DNA of 64,000 nucleotides, taken from positions 62,001 through 126,000 of the forward strand of contig NZ_JBHYMS010000002.1 of NCBI RefSeq assembly GCF_042743185.1. The letters run 5' to 3'. The position numbers and the translations under genes are program-made. The notes beneath the pieces were generated by a model. That model was not told the DNA's origin. It did no database searches and saw nothing but the letters and a program-made list of their open reading frames with translations. The stretch is from Inquilinus sp042743185 (GTDB lineage Bacteria; Pseudomonadota; Alphaproteobacteria; DSM-16000; Inquilinaceae). Positions 63,934-64,000 of the stretch are shown piece by piece (the first letter of the stretch is position 1; each line of letters opens with the position of its first letter).

Positions 63934-64000
63934 TCGCCGACTCCATCGCCTCGCTCCGATCGCGGATCGAGGCCGCCGCCCGGGCCGCCGGCGGCGACCC
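63924..64000 (+). CDS. YggS-family PLP-homeostasis protein, N-terminal part (partial)
   Basis: The ATG at 63924 starts an open frame that runs off the window. The 25 visible residues, MTTLADSIASLRSRIEAAAR, then AAGGD, match the N-terminus of YggS/PROSC pyridoxal-phosphate-binding proteins. The divergent position relative to the DUF3576-leuS-lptE-holA run is typical of this group. The rest is outside the window. Confidence 0.72.
   Translation, partial: MTTLADSIASLRSRIEAAARAAGGD

Overview
The window is high-GC bacterial chromosome from an alphaproteobacterium, most likely of the Rhodospirillales. I infer this from gene order and gene types: rbfA-truB-rpsO-pnp, a hisB-hisH-GNAT-hisA-hisF-hisE run, hslVU, a ppsR-maf-aroE-coaE-dnaQ run facing hemE-hemH-hemJ-rho, mnmE-mnmG-rsmG-parA-parB, holA-lptE-leuS, and a Tim44-like protein next to fxsA and secB. 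The genus cannot be read from the sequence. No rRNA gene, CRISPR array, insertion sequence or intact prophage is visible.

Layout. 1-3.8 kb: translation and RNA-decay genes (rbfA end, truB, rpsO, pnp). 3.8-15.8 kb: accessory metabolism, with a two-subunit molybdenum hydroxylase, an AraC regulator facing a Tat-type aldo/keto reductase, a persulfide-dioxygenase-like hydrolase, a lytic transglycosylase lipoprotein, a spermidine-dehydrogenase-like flavoprotein, and a class III nucleotide cyclase coupled to a HIT protein. 15.9-19.7 kb: histidine cluster. 19.8-22.0 kb: an orphan antitoxin-like small gene, then hslV-hslU. 22.1-27.6 kb: an accessory stretch with a metallo-hydrolase, a frameshifted phytase-esterase gene, a strange tRNA gene with its own promoter and terminator, a small ribbon-helix-helix-like gene, an azoR/LysR divergent pair and a VapBC module. 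27.6-31 kb: smr, Tim44-like, fxsA, secB, dnaQ.

31-39 kb is the replication-origin neighbourhood. The 362-bp gap between ppsR and hemE sits where the Caulobacter and Rickettsia origins lie, and holds one perfect DnaA box, several degenerate boxes and an AT-richer edge. Heme genes and rho run away from it on one side, and the ppsR-to-dnaQ operon on the other. 39-48.5 kb: an EmrAB-type efflux pair with a divergent TetR gene and palindromic operators, a quinone reductase, a dienelactone hydrolase, a VapBC45-like module, ogt, and a YyaL-type protein. 48.5-55.4 kb: the partitioning locus, with four parS sites spread through mnmE-mnmG-rsmG next to parA-parB. Two small SecD-P1-like proteins lie between the parS sites. 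55.5-57.4 kb: a lower-GC two-gene insert (SAMHD1-like HD phosphohydrolase plus a partner) that separates parB from holA. 57.4-64 kb: holA-lptE-leuS, a DUF3576 lipoprotein, a porin, and the start of a YggS-family gene.

The most unusual item is the tRNA at 24712-24818. It is a type II tRNA carrying serine identity elements, but its anticodon is CCU (reads AGG, Arg) and its variable region is about 35 nt. The SAMHD1-like two-gene insert, the parS-embedded SecD-like pair and the origin candidate are the next most interesting.
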